Positions 1 to 9,339 of a stretch of DNA of 64,000 nucleotides are shown here, piece by piece (the first letter of the stretch is position 1; every line of letters begins with the position of its first letter). The stretch comes from JACMLX01 sp031374935 (GTDB lineage Bacteria > Gemmatimonadota > Gemmatimonadetes > Gemmatimonadales > Gemmatimonadaceae): assembly GCA_031374935.1 (NCBI GenBank), contig JANMHB010000077.1:44234-108233 (forward strand), in the 5' to 3' direction. The translations under genes and the position numbers were made by a program. Below the pieces are notes generated by a model. It did not search any database. It saw only the letters and a program-made list of their open reading frames with translations, and was not told where the DNA came from.

Positions 1-2078
1 ACCGTGAGCAGTTCGCGCAGCGCGAGATGCTCCGGCCGCGACAAGGTGGGATCACGCTGCAGCACCTGCTCCGCGGCCGCCCTCGCCACCGGAATCAGTG
101 CTTCATCACGCAACGGATCGGCAACGCGAAAACTCGCGAGCCCGCTCTGCCGTTCACCGAACAGATCGCCCATGCCGCGAAGACGCATGTCGGCACGCGC
201 GATCTCGAAGCCATCCTCGGTCGAGACGAATACGTCGAGACGTTCGGCAGAATCCGGACTCACGTCGCCCAGCAGAATGCAGTAGCTGTCCGCGGCGCCG
301 CGGCCAACCCGGCCGCACAGCTGGTGCAGCTGTGACAGGCCGAAGCGCTCGGGATGCTCGATCAGCATGACCGACGCATTCGGTACATCGATGCCGACCT
401 CGATCACGGTCGTTGCCACCAGCACGTCCAGCTCGCGCGCCAGAAACGCACGCATCACGGCGTCCTTCTCGTCGCTCTTGAGCCGGCCGTGCAGCAACCC
501 CACCTTGCGCGTGGCGAACGTCCCGCCAGACAACTCTTCCGCCATCTGTGTCGCCGCGCGCAGGTCGGTCCGCTCCGAGTCTTCGATGACCGGATACACG
601 ATGTACGCCTGCCGTCCCGCGTCCAGCTGCGTGGCAATGAACGCCATGACCCGGTCGCGTGCAGACTCCGGTCGCATGGTGGTAATGATCGGCACGCGCC
701 CGGGCGGCTTCTCGTCCAGCAGGCTCACATCCAGATCACCATAGACCGTCAGCGCCAGTGAACGCGGGATCGGCGTCGCACTCATCAGCAGCACATCGGG
801 GGTTGCCCCTTTCGCCTGGAGCGCCTTTCGCTGTTCGACACCAAACCGGTGCTGCTCGTCCACGATCACGAGGCCCAGCTTGCCGAAGGTGGTCGCATCT
901 TGCACCAGGGCATGCGTCCCGACGACGATCAGCGGCTCGTACGACGCCAGCCGAGTGGCGACTGCGCGGCGCTCGGACAGTTTCATGCGCCCGGTCAGCA
1001 GCGCCGGCGCGATGCCGAGTGGCGCGAGCAGCGCGGAAAAGGTCCGCAGATGCTGCTCGGCGAGCAACTCGGTCGGCGCCATCAGTGCCGCCTGCCAGTC
1101 GTTCTCCAGTGCCACGAGGGCTGCGAAGAGCGCCACGATGGTCTTGCCACTCCCGACATCGCCTTGCAGCAGTCGATGCATTCGGCGCGTACTGGTCATG
1201 TCCGCCACGATTTCGCGGAGGACACGCACCTGTGCCGACGTGAGCGTGTACGGCAGCTGCGCCTTGAGCGCCGACGTCAGCCGGCGCTGGTTCACGAAGG
1301 TGATGCCGTCGCGTTCCGATCGTTCGAGCTGATTCGCGCGACGATGCAGCAACTGCACACAGAACAATTCCTCGAACGCCAGTCGCGCCCGACCACGTTC
1401 CGCCTCCTTCACGCTCCCTGGACGGTGCACCAGACGCAGCGCTTCAGGCAGCGGAGGCACCCCGGCGGCCGCCAGCACCGATGCCGGCAGCGTCTCGGCG
1501 ATCTGCGGCAACAACGCATCGAGATGCGCGTCGACCAGTTGTCGCAGCAGCTTGGTGGGCAACCCGTCCGTCGTCGGATACACGGCCAGCACGCGACCGC
1601 CGGCCGTTCCGCTGTCATCAGCACCCAGATTCACGAACTCGCGCGGCGCCAGCTGTCGACCGTGAAACACACGCACGGGCCCACTCAGCAGCAGCACGTC
1701 ACCCACAGCAATGGTGCGGTCGAGATGCGGCTGACCTGGCCAGCCGACTTCGAGCAGGCCGCTCGCATCCTGAATCACGGCCTGGAAGATGCGGAGGCCG
1801 CGCCTGGTTGGAATGATCCCCTTCGAGATGACCCGGCCGAGCACCGTCACGTCGTGGCCCGGCTGTGCACGCGCGACCGGCACGACGGTGGTCGCGTCCT
1901 CGTAGCGACGCGGGACGTGCATGAGCAGATCGCCGGCGGTGACGATCCCGAGCTTCGCCAGCATCTCGGCACGACGCGGACCGACACCCTTCAGATACGT
2001 CACGGGTGTCAGCAACGTGACCGGCGGCGCGTCGCCGCCGCGCCGGTCGCGCCGTGACGCCCCGTCGATGCTGCTCAC
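1..2078 (-). CDS. recG: ATP-dependent DNA helicase RecG (3' end cut by window edge)
   Basis: Superfamily 2 helicase that remodels stalled replication forks and Holliday junctions in the cytoplasm. The reading frame is open from a GTG at 2078 to the window edge, giving about 692 codons with no stop. RecG proteins are usually near this length, so only a few residues should be missing. An N-terminal wedge/OB region carries the helix-hairpin-like segment TYLKGVGPRRAE. Walker A is GDVGSGKT at about residues 306-313, and the DEQH box of motif II is at 407-410, followed by FG. Motif VI is visible in the stretch reading LHQLCGRVGRG. The GTG shares GTGA with the ftsY stop, so translation is probably coupled to ftsY. 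It is the last visible gene of the ftsZ-led unit. Confidence 0.95.
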   Translation of the reverse strand, partial: MSSIDGASRRDRRGGDAPPVTLLTPVTYLKGVGPRRAEMLAKLGIVTAGDLLMHVPRRYEDATTVVPVARAQPGHDVTVLGRVISKGIIPTRRGLRIFQAVIQDASGLLEVGWPGQPHLDRTIAVGDVLLLSGPVRVFHGRQLAPREFVNLGADDSGTAGGRVLAVYPTTDGLPTKLLRQLVDAHLDALLPQIAETLPASVLAAAGVPPLPEALRLVHRPGSVKEAERGRARLAFEELFCVQLLHRRANQLERSERDGITFVNQRRLTSALKAQLPYTLTSAQVRVLREIVADMTSTRRMHRLLQGDVGSGKTIVALFAALVALENDWQAALMAPTELLAEQHLRTFSALLAPLGIAPALLTGRMKLSERRAVATRLASYEPLIVVGTHALVQDATTFGKLGLVIVDEQHRFGVEQRKALQAKGATPDVLLMSATPIPRSLALTVYGDLDVSLLDEKPPGRVPIITTMRPESARDRVMAFIATQLDAGRQAYIVYPVIEDSERTDLRAATQMAEELSGGTFATRKVGLLHGRLKSDEKDAVMRAFLARELDVLVATTVIEVGIDVPNASVMLIEHPERFGLSQLHQLCGRVGRGAADSYCILLGDVSPDSAERLDVFVSTEDGFEIARADMRLRGMGDLFGERQSGLASFRVADPLRDEALIPVARAAAEQVLQRDPTLSRPEHLALRELLT

Positions 2079-3007
2079 GATTCGAACAGCGCCTCGGCAA
2101 ACTCCGTCGCATCGAAGTCGTGCAAATCGTCTGCGCCCTCACCCGTCCCGATGAACTTCACCGGGATGTCGAGTGCTTCGTGCACGGCGACCACGACGCC
2201 ACCTTTCGCGGTGCCATCGAGCTTGGTCACCACCAGGCCGGTGAGCGGCACCGCGGCGGCGAAGGTACGCGCCTGCTGCACCGCGTTCTGGCCGATCGTG
2301 CCATCGAGCACCAGCAGCGCTTCGTGCGGTGCGCCCGGAAGTCGCTTGGTGATGACGCGCACCACCTTTCGCAGTTCGTCCATCAGCGAGTCACTCGTGT
2401 GCAGGCGGCCAGCCGTATCGATGATCACAACATCGATGCGGCGCGTCACACCCGCGTCAATCGCATTGAACGCCACTGCTGCCGGATCAGACCCGGGCGA
2501 CGCGGAGACGAAGTCGGCGCCACTGCGCTGCGCCCAGACGCGCAGCTGCTCGATGGCGCCGGCGCGGAACGTGTCGCCGGCGGCCACCAGCACGCGCTTG
2601 CCCTGCCCCTGCAAGCGCGAAGCCAGCTTGCCGATGAAGGTCGTCTTGCCGGCACCGTTGACGCCGAGGACCAAAATCACGGTTGGTGACGTGGCCTGAT
2701 AATGCAACCGGGCATCGGCGTTCCCGGTCACCAGAGCGGCCGTGATCTCCTCGCGCAGCGCCTGCGCAAACTCATCCTCGGTGCGCACCTGCCCGCGTCG
2801 CGCGCGATCCTCGACGGCGGCCACGAGCTTCAGCGTGACCGCGACACCGAAATCAGATTCGAGGAGGACCTGCTCGAGCAGCTCGAGCGACCCCTGATCG
2901 ACGCCGCCGCGAATCGCGACCCGCCAGTTGGTGGTGACGACCGACTTGACCTTCTGCCAGAAGGACTTCTTCGGGAGGTCGCCGTCGCGACGAAAGAGAC
3001 GCGCCAT
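2075..3007 (-). CDS. ftsY: Signal recognition particle receptor FtsY
   Basis: SRP-GTPase that docks ribosome-nascent chain-SRP complexes at the membrane for co-translational insertion. The 310-residue protein is essentially the NG domain: a short basic N-terminus (MARLFRRDG) leads straight into the N helical bundle. The long acidic A domain of the E. coli protein is absent, as in many bacteria. GTPase motifs are GVNGAGKTT (115-123), DTAGR (197-201) and TKLDGTAKGG (261-270). It lies 39 bases downstream of the membrane protein gene at 3047-4846. Its TGA overlaps the recG GTG. Its position at the end of a division gene unit recalls the ftsY links to cell-division operons in other bacteria. Confidence 0.96.
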   Translation of the reverse strand: MARLFRRDGDLPKKSFWQKVKSVVTTNWRVAIRGGVDQGSLELLEQVLLESDFGVAVTLKLVAAVEDRARRGQVRTEDEFAQALREEITAALVTGNADARLHYQATSPTVILVLGVNGAGKTTFIGKLASRLQGQGKRVLVAAGDTFRAGAIEQLRVWAQRSGADFVSASPGSDPAAVAFNAIDAGVTRRIDVVIIDTAGRLHTSDSLMDELRKVVRVITKRLPGAPHEALLVLDGTIGQNAVQQARTFAAAVPLTGLVVTKLDGTAKGGVVVAVHEALDIPVKFIGTGEGADDLHDFDATEFAEALFES

Positions 3008-3046
3008 GCGATGTATGCGGGGTGAAAGCCAGGAGAAGCAACGGGA

Positions 3047-4846
3047 TCAGCGGAGTCCGGCGCGGCGGCGCAGCAGCCACTCGAGCGCCAGCAGCAGCAC
3101 TCCCGCAAGGTAGAGCCACCCGATGGTGCGCGCACTGCGCCTCACCGCCGGTGCCGCACCGTTCAGCAAACCGCTGCGTACGGCAGGCGCGCCAGGCAGC
3201 CATTCCCGCGTTGCGCTGACCGGCACGACCACGGGCACGCCGTCTGCCGCACCGCGCCAGATGCCGGCGCCAAGCGGTGCCATCGACGCGTCGGCATTTG
3301 CGCCGAACACAAGTGAATCGCGGCGCTGCTGTCGATCGCCATCACGCGTCAGCGCGACAATCGACCAGGTTCCTGCGCCGCGACGCCACCGAAGCGGAGA
3401 TCCCGCGCGCGTGACCTGCGTCATGAGCGTTGCGGCAGCGGCACGCCCGCGGGCGCCGAGGAGCCAGTCTGTCGCGCCGCCGATCAATGCCTGGAACGCG
3501 ACTTGGCTCACGCCGCCTCGGGCACGCCACCGGCTGTAACCCGCTGCCGTGATCAGCACCCGGCGCACATCACCATCGCTCGACGATACGATGGCGGTAG
3601 CCCCAGCCACCGACATCGCAGGTGCAGCGCTCAGCCCAACCATACCGCCACGTGCTGGCGACGACACGAGAAGCGGAGGCAACGACTCCACCACCAGGCC
3701 AGCCAACGCACCTTGCAACGGCGACGACGGTGCGCGTCGCACGAGAAGCTCCTGTGCATCGTCTCCCGGGGGCGACAACAGGAGCAGCGCCCGCGTGGCA
3801 AGTGTTGCAGGCGCCCCGACAGCCGCCGTATCGCCATGCAGCACGGCAAGCGATGCGCCCCGGACGGCCGACCGCACCACCGACTCTGCAACCGGCGTCA
3901 ATTCACCCTCACGCAACCAGCGGCCTGGGGCAATCCGGAAGTAGGCGTCGGTGGGGAACGCCACATTGGCGCGGAGTGCAGTTGCAACATCGCGAATGTC
4001 AGCGTCAGGCGCGGTGGACACGATGACGACGCGCTGCCGCACATCGCGCCGGAACGCGAGCGCGACGGTATCGTTCCGCGGAAATGCGTCACCGCCGGTC
4101 GTCAGCGCTGCACGCAGCACCGCCACTGAATCGCCGGCCGGAATGAGCACGCGCGTTTCGATGACGGCCTCACCGCCGGCATCCAATGCTGGCACTTCCG
4201 ATTCGCCAAGCCGGGTCTCGCCGAGCAACCACTGCAGCGATGCCGCGTTGCGGAGCGGCCCATCCGCCACGACGCGCGCGCGCAGCGTGACGGTGTCTCC
4301 GACGCGGGCTTCGCCGGGTGCGCTGAAATCCACCACCGCACGGTCAGCGACGCGCGCCACCGGCAGCACGATCACACGCGACCCCGCGACCGCTTGCTGC
4401 AGCACATCCGCGTCATCGACGCCACCATCGGTCACGACCACCACCGGCTTGCCGGAGGCGGCTGCCAGACGCAGCACCGGCGCGACGGATGACGCGGCAT
4501 CAATCGCGATCACGGGTATCGCTCCCCGCCGGGCAGAGTCACCGAAGAGGATGACGTCGCCGCCGGACGACGCGGCCGCTGCCGCCGTGTCTCGCGCGCG
4601 ACGCCATGCCGCGCTGTCGCCACTGCGCAGCCAGCTGGCCGACGCGTCGAGGGCGACCAGCGGCGCAGGTGGCCTGGCGACGCCGATCGGCAGGTCGAGC
4701 ACGAGCACCAGAATGACGATGACCGCGGCCGCCCGAAGCGCGGACAGGAGCGGCCGAAGGCGCTGCCTCGCCGACGACGGATACGCGATCCACGCGACGA
4801 ACACCCCACTCCCGAGCGCGAGCCCCCAACCAATCAGGGCATTCAC
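3047..4846 (-). CDS. Membrane protein with VWA-like (BatA-type) layout
   Basis: A 599-residue protein of uncertain function. Two hydrophobic segments lie near the N-terminus (about residues 3-21 and 36-55) and one at the extreme C-terminus (about 570-590, followed by a basic tail). The large middle part should therefore sit outside the membrane on one side. Directly after the second segment comes DASAS (67-71), which resembles the DxSxS metal-ion-dependent adhesion motif of von Willebrand A domains, then a glycine/alanine-rich Rossmann-like alternation. This layout recalls BatA/BatB-type proteins and similar Gemmatimonadota proteins. The later VWA Thr and Asp are not clearly assignable. The gene overlaps the upstream M23 peptidase by 4 bases (ATGA) and precedes ftsY, so a cell-envelope role is plausible but inferred. 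Confidence 0.75.
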   Translation of the reverse strand: MNALIGWGLALGSGVFVAWIAYPSSARQRLRPLLSALRAAAVIVILVLVLDLPIGVARPPAPLVALDASASWLRSGDSAAWRRARDTAAAAASSGGDVILFGDSARRGAIPVIAIDAASSVAPVLRLAAASGKPVVVVTDGGVDDADVLQQAVAGSRVIVLPVARVADRAVVDFSAPGEARVGDTVTLRARVVADGPLRNAASLQWLLGETRLGESEVPALDAGGEAVIETRVLIPAGDSVAVLRAALTTGGDAFPRNDTVALAFRRDVRQRVVIVSTAPDADIRDVATALRANVAFPTDAYFRIAPGRWLREGELTPVAESVVRSAVRGASLAVLHGDTAAVGAPATLATRALLLLSPPGDDAQELLVRRAPSSPLQGALAGLVVESLPPLLVSSPARGGMVGLSAAPAMSVAGATAIVSSSDGDVRRVLITAAGYSRWRARGGVSQVAFQALIGGATDWLLGARGRAAAATLMTQVTRAGSPLRWRRGAGTWSIVALTRDGDRQQRRDSLVFGANADASMAPLGAGIWRGAADGVPVVVPVSATREWLPGAPAVRSGLLNGAAPAVRRSARTIGWLYLAGVLLLALEWLLRRRAGLR

Positions 4847-6222
4847 TTCGGCGCGCCCACCACCGTGGCGGGCCGTGGCGTCACGGCAGGGCCAGCCGGC
4901 GTCGCCGTGTCGGACACGGGTCGCGAAATGCCGACAGGTCGAGGGAGCGCCAGGCGTCCAGTCACCGCATCGCGCACCTGCGCGAACGCGGCGCGCGCAT
5001 CACCCGTGAGAACGACGCCACTGGCGTTACGCAGGGTACGATTGGGATCCTTGGACTCACCGTTCACGAGGGTCTCGAAGTGCAAATGAGGGCCCGTGGA
5101 GAGTCCGGTAGACCCGACGAAGCCAATGACCTGTCCCTGCCCGACAACCTGCCCTTCCCGCAATCCAGACGCGAACCCCCGCAAGTGACCGTATCGCGTG
5201 ATCATGCCATCGCGATGCCGGATCTCGATCATCCTGCCGTACCCGCCGCCAAACCCGGCCTTAAGTACCGCTCCGTCACCAACGGCGCGCACTGGCGTTC
5301 CATTCGGCGCAGCGAAATCGATCCCGGGATGCCGACGGAAGATGCCGAGGATCGGGTGCAACCGCATGCCGAACGCACTCGACATCCGGCGATACTCCAC
5401 CGGTGCCGCCAGAAAGGTCGTCCGCATGGGCCTGCCTTCCACATCGTAATACTCGGCGGTACCCCGGTTGGTTGTGAAGCGAATGGCGACCTGCCACGAG
5501 GCACCATGGAAGATCGAACCGGCGATCAGCGGTCCAACCTGTTCGGCGCCGAATGCCGTCCGCCGACGCTCGACAACTGCGACGACGGAATCGCCGACCA
5601 ACAGGTCGCGGCCCACATCCAGCTTGTACTCGAACGCCTCGGCCAGTGCGAACGCCGTCTCGATGCGACCGCGTACTCCAAGCAGGCCACGGCCGGCGGT
5701 CCTCATGGATTCGACGAGCGTGCCCGCATACGCGGCCCTGATCGCCACCGTGTCGACCCGCCACACCTCGCGCCGTTCCGTGGCGGTCCATTCCCTCTCA
5801 CCGACGCGCATCACCCGGATGCTGCGGTCATCGTCAATCTGGAACTCGACCTCACGAACCGGGGCCTCGGCACTGTCCGAGAACAGTGAGACGGGCGTAT
5901 CGCGTCTGGCCGTCGCTCGGGTCTCAGAGGCGTCGAACACCGCGGTCGCGACGTCGTTCGGCAGGCCGGCCCGAACCAGGACCGCGACCACCGCCTCGCC
6001 CTTCCGGATCGTATCCCGCCGGGCAAGGGGCAGTGCGGTGGGTCTGGCTCCGGCGGCTTCGCGCGGCAACGGCATCTGCCGAGCCGGCAGGCGCCAGATC
6101 GCGACGCCCGCCGCAACGAGAACGGAACAGAGAACGACAACGCGCGCCCGCCGCCTGGCCTGGCGTTCGAGCGCGCGTTGTCGTCGTGTTCTGTAGCCAG
6201 TCTCGATCGGGGCGTCGGGCAT
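4843..6222 (-). CDS. M23-family (LytM-type) membrane-anchored metallopeptidase
   Basis: Peptidoglycan endopeptidase or LytM-like regulator. A basic N-terminus and one membrane segment (about residues 27-43) anchor the 459-residue protein with the bulk in the periplasm. A middle region (about 65-280) matches the OapA/CsgG-free LysM-like linkers seen in such peptidases only loosely. The C-terminal M23 domain (about 285-390) keeps the zinc ligands: H298 and D302 in HPGID, and H379-L-H381 in the HLHFE motif, with a further His at 346. All expected catalytic residues are present, so it is probably an active enzyme rather than a degenerate EnvC/NlpD-type activator. It sits 31 bases downstream of ftsZ, which suggests work in septal wall splitting. 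Confidence 0.88.
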   Translation of the reverse strand: MPDAPIETGYRTRRQRALERQARRRARVVVLCSVLVAAGVAIWRLPARQMPLPREAAGARPTALPLARRDTIRKGEAVVAVLVRAGLPNDVATAVFDASETRATARRDTPVSLFSDSAEAPVREVEFQIDDDRSIRVMRVGEREWTATERREVWRVDTVAIRAAYAGTLVESMRTAGRGLLGVRGRIETAFALAEAFEYKLDVGRDLLVGDSVVAVVERRRTAFGAEQVGPLIAGSIFHGASWQVAIRFTTNRGTAEYYDVEGRPMRTTFLAAPVEYRRMSSAFGMRLHPILGIFRRHPGIDFAAPNGTPVRAVGDGAVLKAGFGGGYGRMIEIRHRDGMITRYGHLRGFASGLREGQVVGQGQVIGFVGSTGLSTGPHLHFETLVNGESKDPNRTLRNASGVVLTGDARAAFAQVRDAVTGRLALPRPVGISRPVSDTATPAGPAVTPRPATVVGAPK

Positions 6223-6253
6223 TACCGCATGATCACCCGATGCGCCTCAGGAC

Positions 6254-7498
6254 TCAATCCATCTGCCGCCGCATGAACGTCGGAATCTCGAGATCGTCGG
6301 ACGACACGGGGCGCATGGGCCGGGCCGGGCCGGTCGTCATGGGGCGGGTCGGCGCGCCGCCACCATTAGGCTGGGCGGCCTGAGCTGCCTGCTGCCCCTG
6401 AGCGCCCTGACCCTGGCCCGGCCGGACGATGCTGCTCGGCTTGGGCACGACCAGCTGCGACGGCGCCTGACGGGTTCCCGCTGCGGGCACGATGCCCGGA
6501 CGAAACTCCGGAGTGGCGTGCCCCAGGGCGCGGTCAAAGCCGGTCGCAATGAGCGTGACGCGGATTTCTCCTTCCATGGCCGGATTGCTCGAATCGCCGC
6601 CAAAGATGATCTCCGCGTCATCCCCAACCGATTCCTGGACCAGCTCGGCGATCTGCTGCACTTCGCCAAGCTGCAGGTCCGGGCCGCCAACGATGTTGAT
6701 CAGAACGGACTGCGCGCCGGAGATCGAGACGCTGTCGAGCAACGGGCTGGCGATCGCCTGCTGCGCCGCTTCCATTGCGCGATTCTCGCCGCGGCCGACG
6801 CCCGAGCCCATCAGTGCCGATCCACCATTCTGCATCACGGTCCGGACGTCGGCGAAGTCGACGTTGATCGTGCTGGACGTATTGATGATGCCCGAGATGC
6901 CTGACGTCGCCTGCAGCAGGACCTCGTCGGCCTTCTTCAGGGCGTCCTGAAACGGCATGCCGCGCCCAACCACGGCGAGCAGTCGCTCGTTTGGCACGAC
7001 GATCATGGTGTCGACGTGCTTCCGCAGTTCGCTGATGCCGAGTTCCGCCTGCCGCATCCGCTTCCGGCCTTCGAACAGGAATGGCTTGGTGACGATGCCG
7101 ACGGTCAGGGCACCGGCCTCGCGAGCCAGCTCAGCGATGACGGGAGCCGCACCGGTGCCAGTGCCGCCGCCCATGCCGCACGTCACGAACACCAGATCGG
7201 CTCCGGCGACCGTGCGACTGACTTCGCCGCGATTCTCCTCGATCGACTGTCGACCGACGTCTGGTCTCGCACCCGCACCGAGCCCCTTGGTGAGGTTGCG
7301 GCCAATCTGAATCTTGACGTCAGCCTTGGAGTTGTGCAGCGCCTGCGCATCGGTGTTCACCGAAATGAACTCGACGCCGCTCAAGTGCTCCTCGATCATC
7401 CGGTTGACTGCGTTTCCACCGCCACCTCCGACGCCAATCACCTTGATGACTGCGTTGGATGAATTGCGTTCCTCGAACTCGAAGATCATGGCGGACAT
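6254..7498 (-). CDS. ftsZ: Cell division tubulin homologue FtsZ
   Basis: GTPase that polymerises into the division ring. With the chosen ATG the protein has 414 residues. The phosphate-binding tubulin signature GGGTGTG is at 110-116. The T7 region NVDFADVRTVM and the C-terminal peptide DLEIPTFMRRQ, which binds FtsA and other partners, are present. A proline/glutamine/glycine-rich linker of about 80 residues precedes that tail. The frame is open further upstream to a TTG at 7552, but homology begins at the MSAMIFEFEE segment. Either ATG 7498 or ATG 7489 is likely, and only a weak GGAG lies 11 bases before 7498. The gene heads its own unit after an intrinsic terminator that follows ftsA. Confidence 0.97.
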   Translation of the reverse strand: MSAMIFEFEERNSSNAVIKVIGVGGGGGNAVNRMIEEHLSGVEFISVNTDAQALHNSKADVKIQIGRNLTKGLGAGARPDVGRQSIEENRGEVSRTVAGADLVFVTCGMGGGTGTGAAPVIAELAREAGALTVGIVTKPFLFEGRKRMRQAELGISELRKHVDTMIVVPNERLLAVVGRGMPFQDALKKADEVLLQATSGISGIINTSSTINVDFADVRTVMQNGGSALMGSGVGRGENRAMEAAQQAIASPLLDSVSISGAQSVLINIVGGPDLQLGEVQQIAELVQESVGDDAEIIFGGDSSNPAMEGEIRVTLIATGFDRALGHATPEFRPGIVPAAGTRQAPSQLVVPKPSSIVRPGQGQGAQGQQAAQAAQPNGGGAPTRPMTTGPARPMRPVSSDDLEIPTFMRRQMD

Positions 7499-7936
7499 GA
7501 GGCGCTGCGCTCCGCAGGAGGACGGTAGGGAGACCGGGCGGCCGGCCAGCAAACTGAGAGAAAATCACGCTGGCCTGGAGACACGTTCCCCCGCGGCGGC
7601 GCGGACATCGTGAGAGTATAGCAAACAGCACTGCGCAACGCTACGCCAGTTTCGCGCAAGGTCAAGAGCCCCCGCCGGTGTGCCGACGCCAGGAACTTTG
7701 CTGCATCGATCATGCCGCAAGCGCAGCAATCAGTGCGACTTAGAGCAGTCGATCTCGTGCGGCGACGGAGCACGGTGCAGCCGCCGATCGGTGCCGCGAC
7801 ACCCAACCGATCATGCGGCAACTTGCCTGGAACCACTGGAGCCATTCTTCGCGTTTGCCCGCAAACACGATGACGGCAGGACTGTTCAAGACCACTTGTC
7901 CGGAATCGCGTGCCGGTCTGATCTGGATACGCGACG
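7499..7936. other. Non-coding ftsZ leader region
   Basis: About 440 bases between the post-ftsA terminator and ftsZ carry no convincing gene. A minus-strand frame crosses it in continuity with the upstream extension of ftsZ, but its composition (many Arg, Cys and Ser) is that of an unselected frame, and it starts inside the terminator. Apart from the promoter-like motifs near 7615-7665 I recognise no riboswitch or repeat. It is one of the longest gene-free stretches of the minus-strand block. Confidence 0.6.
7615..7665 (-). promoter_or_regulatory. Candidate promoter(s) for ftsZ
   Basis: On the minus strand the leader holds TTGACC (7660-7665), then 16 bases, then TAGCGT (7638-7643), a fair sigma-70-type pair. 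Slightly downstream lies TGCTATACT (TATACT at 7615-7620 with TGC at 7621-7623), an extended -10 without a clear -35. Either would give a leader of about 100-130 bases before ftsZ. This is motif matching only. The need for a promoter here is supported by the terminator at 7937-7971. Confidence 0.4.
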
Positions 7937-7971
7937 AAAAAAAACGACCGCATTCGTGTTGAATGCGGTCG
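7937..7971 (-). terminator. Intrinsic terminator after ftsA
   Basis: An 11-bp perfect inverted repeat (7945-7955 with 7961-7971, loop 7956-7960) is followed in the minus direction by eight T (A run 7937-7944). This is a textbook rho-independent terminator. It lies 100 bases downstream of the ftsA stop and closes the rsmH-ftsA transcription unit. Confidence 0.92.
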
Positions 7972-8070
7972 TGCCATGCGAACTGGTTGTCTGGCGGAAT
8001 CATCCGCTGACGACTTCAGGAATGCGGCGTCAGGCGGATCAGCAGCAGGTGCCTCGCCGTCCCCGCACGG

Positions 8071-9339
8071 TCAGAAGAAATCCTGAAACCATTCCTTGAC
8101 CTTACCGACAATCTGGTTCATCCCTGCCGGCGTTGGCGATGGGCTGCGCTTCCCTCCAGCCGCCGGCTGCATCATCGACGCAATGGCCACTCGGCCGGCG
8201 GCGAACTGGGCGAGGCCGACCACACAGCTGAAGCGCGGCGAACCGACTGCCTCGACAAGTCCGTCGATGTTCGCAGGACTCCCGATGCGAACGGTCTGTC
8301 CGAACAGGTCAGACGCGAGCTCGGCGATTCCGGCAGTGACAGATGCCCCACCCGTGACGACGACACCCGCGTTGAGCTGCTTCGAAAACCCGGCCCGCTC
8401 CAGCTCGCGCTGGACATGGTCGAAGATCTCGTCGGTGCGCTGCTGGATGATGTGCGCCAGCAGTTCGTACGGGATCTGGCGGTCGCCCTGAGTGACCGTG
8501 CTCGGCAGGGTGATGAACTGCCCGGGCTGGATCATCGGCTCGTACGCACACCCGTACTCCTCCTTCAGCCGGTCGGCGTCCAGCGGCGAGACACCGAGGC
8601 CATGGATGATGTCGGCGGTGACATTCAGTCCGCCGAGATTGATGGTCGCGACGTGCCGGATCTTGCCCTCGAGGAACACCGCCAGGTCGGTCGTACCGGA
8701 ACCCATTTCGATGAGGACGACGCCCAGTTCCTTCTCGTCGTCGGTCAGGGTCGCCAGCGCACTCGCCAGCGGCGCCAGCACCAGATCCTTCGTCTTGTAT
8801 CCCGCCTTCTCCACGGCTTTCCGGATATTGTTGGCCGGCGACGCGCCAACGGTCACCAGGTACATCTCGGTCTCGAGACGCGTTCCCACCATGCCGACCG
8901 GGTCGCGAACGCCGAGATTCTTGTCCACCGTGTACTCCTGCGGGATCGCGTGGAGCAGCTCGCGCTCGCGTGGAATCGACTGGGCACGCGCGACCTCGTT
9001 GGCCCGGTCCACATCGGCCCGCGTGATCTCGTCACCATTCACGGCCACGATCCCCTGGCTGGTCATGGTCTGGACATGCTCGCCGGCGATACCGACATAC
9101 AGCGCCTCGACCTTCTGGCCTGCCATCCGTTCCGCATCGCCGAGCGCCTGCGCAATGGAGCGCGTGGTCTCCTCGATGTCCGACACGATCCCCCGCCGGA
9201 ATCCGGCGGTTCGCGCGGTGCCCACGCCGAGCACCTTCAGCATCGGCCGGCGCGGTAACTCCCCGGTGACTTCGGCGATGAGGGCAGTGGTAGACGCAGA
9301 GCCGATGTCGAGCGCGGCGACGAGACGGTCAGAACTCAT
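8071..9339 (-). CDS. ftsA: Cell division protein FtsA
   Basis: Actin-like ATPase that tethers FtsZ to the membrane and recruits later divisome proteins. The 422-residue protein begins MSSDRLVAALDIGSAST, the phosphate-1 motif of the actin fold. An SHS2 (1C) insertion follows, then the phosphate-2/adenosine motifs (LIEMGSGTTDLAVF and VVTGGASVTAGI). The C-terminus ends in a short amphipathic helix, VGKVKEWFQDFF, suited to membrane binding. Its ATG overlaps the ftsQ stop by 4 bases. Downstream comes an intrinsic terminator, so ftsA is the last gene of the long dcw transcript. Its separation from ftsZ is unusual compared with the common ftsA-ftsZ coupling. Confidence 0.96.
   Translation of the reverse strand: MSSDRLVAALDIGSASTTALIAEVTGELPRRPMLKVLGVGTARTAGFRRGIVSDIEETTRSIAQALGDAERMAGQKVEALYVGIAGEHVQTMTSQGIVAVNGDEITRADVDRANEVARAQSIPRERELLHAIPQEYTVDKNLGVRDPVGMVGTRLETEMYLVTVGASPANNIRKAVEKAGYKTKDLVLAPLASALATLTDDEKELGVVLIEMGSGTTDLAVFLEGKIRHVATINLGGLNVTADIIHGLGVSPLDADRLKEEYGCAYEPMIQPGQFITLPSTVTQGDRQIPYELLAHIIQQRTDEIFDHVQRELERAGFSKQLNAGVVVTGGASVTAGIAELASDLFGQTVRIGSPANIDGLVEAVGSPRFSCVVGLAQFAAGRVAIASMMQPAAGGKRSPSPTPAGMNQIVGKVKEWFQDFF

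Noticed and set aside
849..2057. A 402-codon plus-strand frame opposite recG
   Set aside because: Arg/His/Gln-rich composition without any motif; it is the antisense shadow of a clear RecG frame in GC-rich DNA.
7486..7977. A 163-codon minus-strand frame between ftsA and ftsZ
   Set aside because: It begins within the ftsA terminator and runs into the ftsZ start in another frame; composition is random-like.
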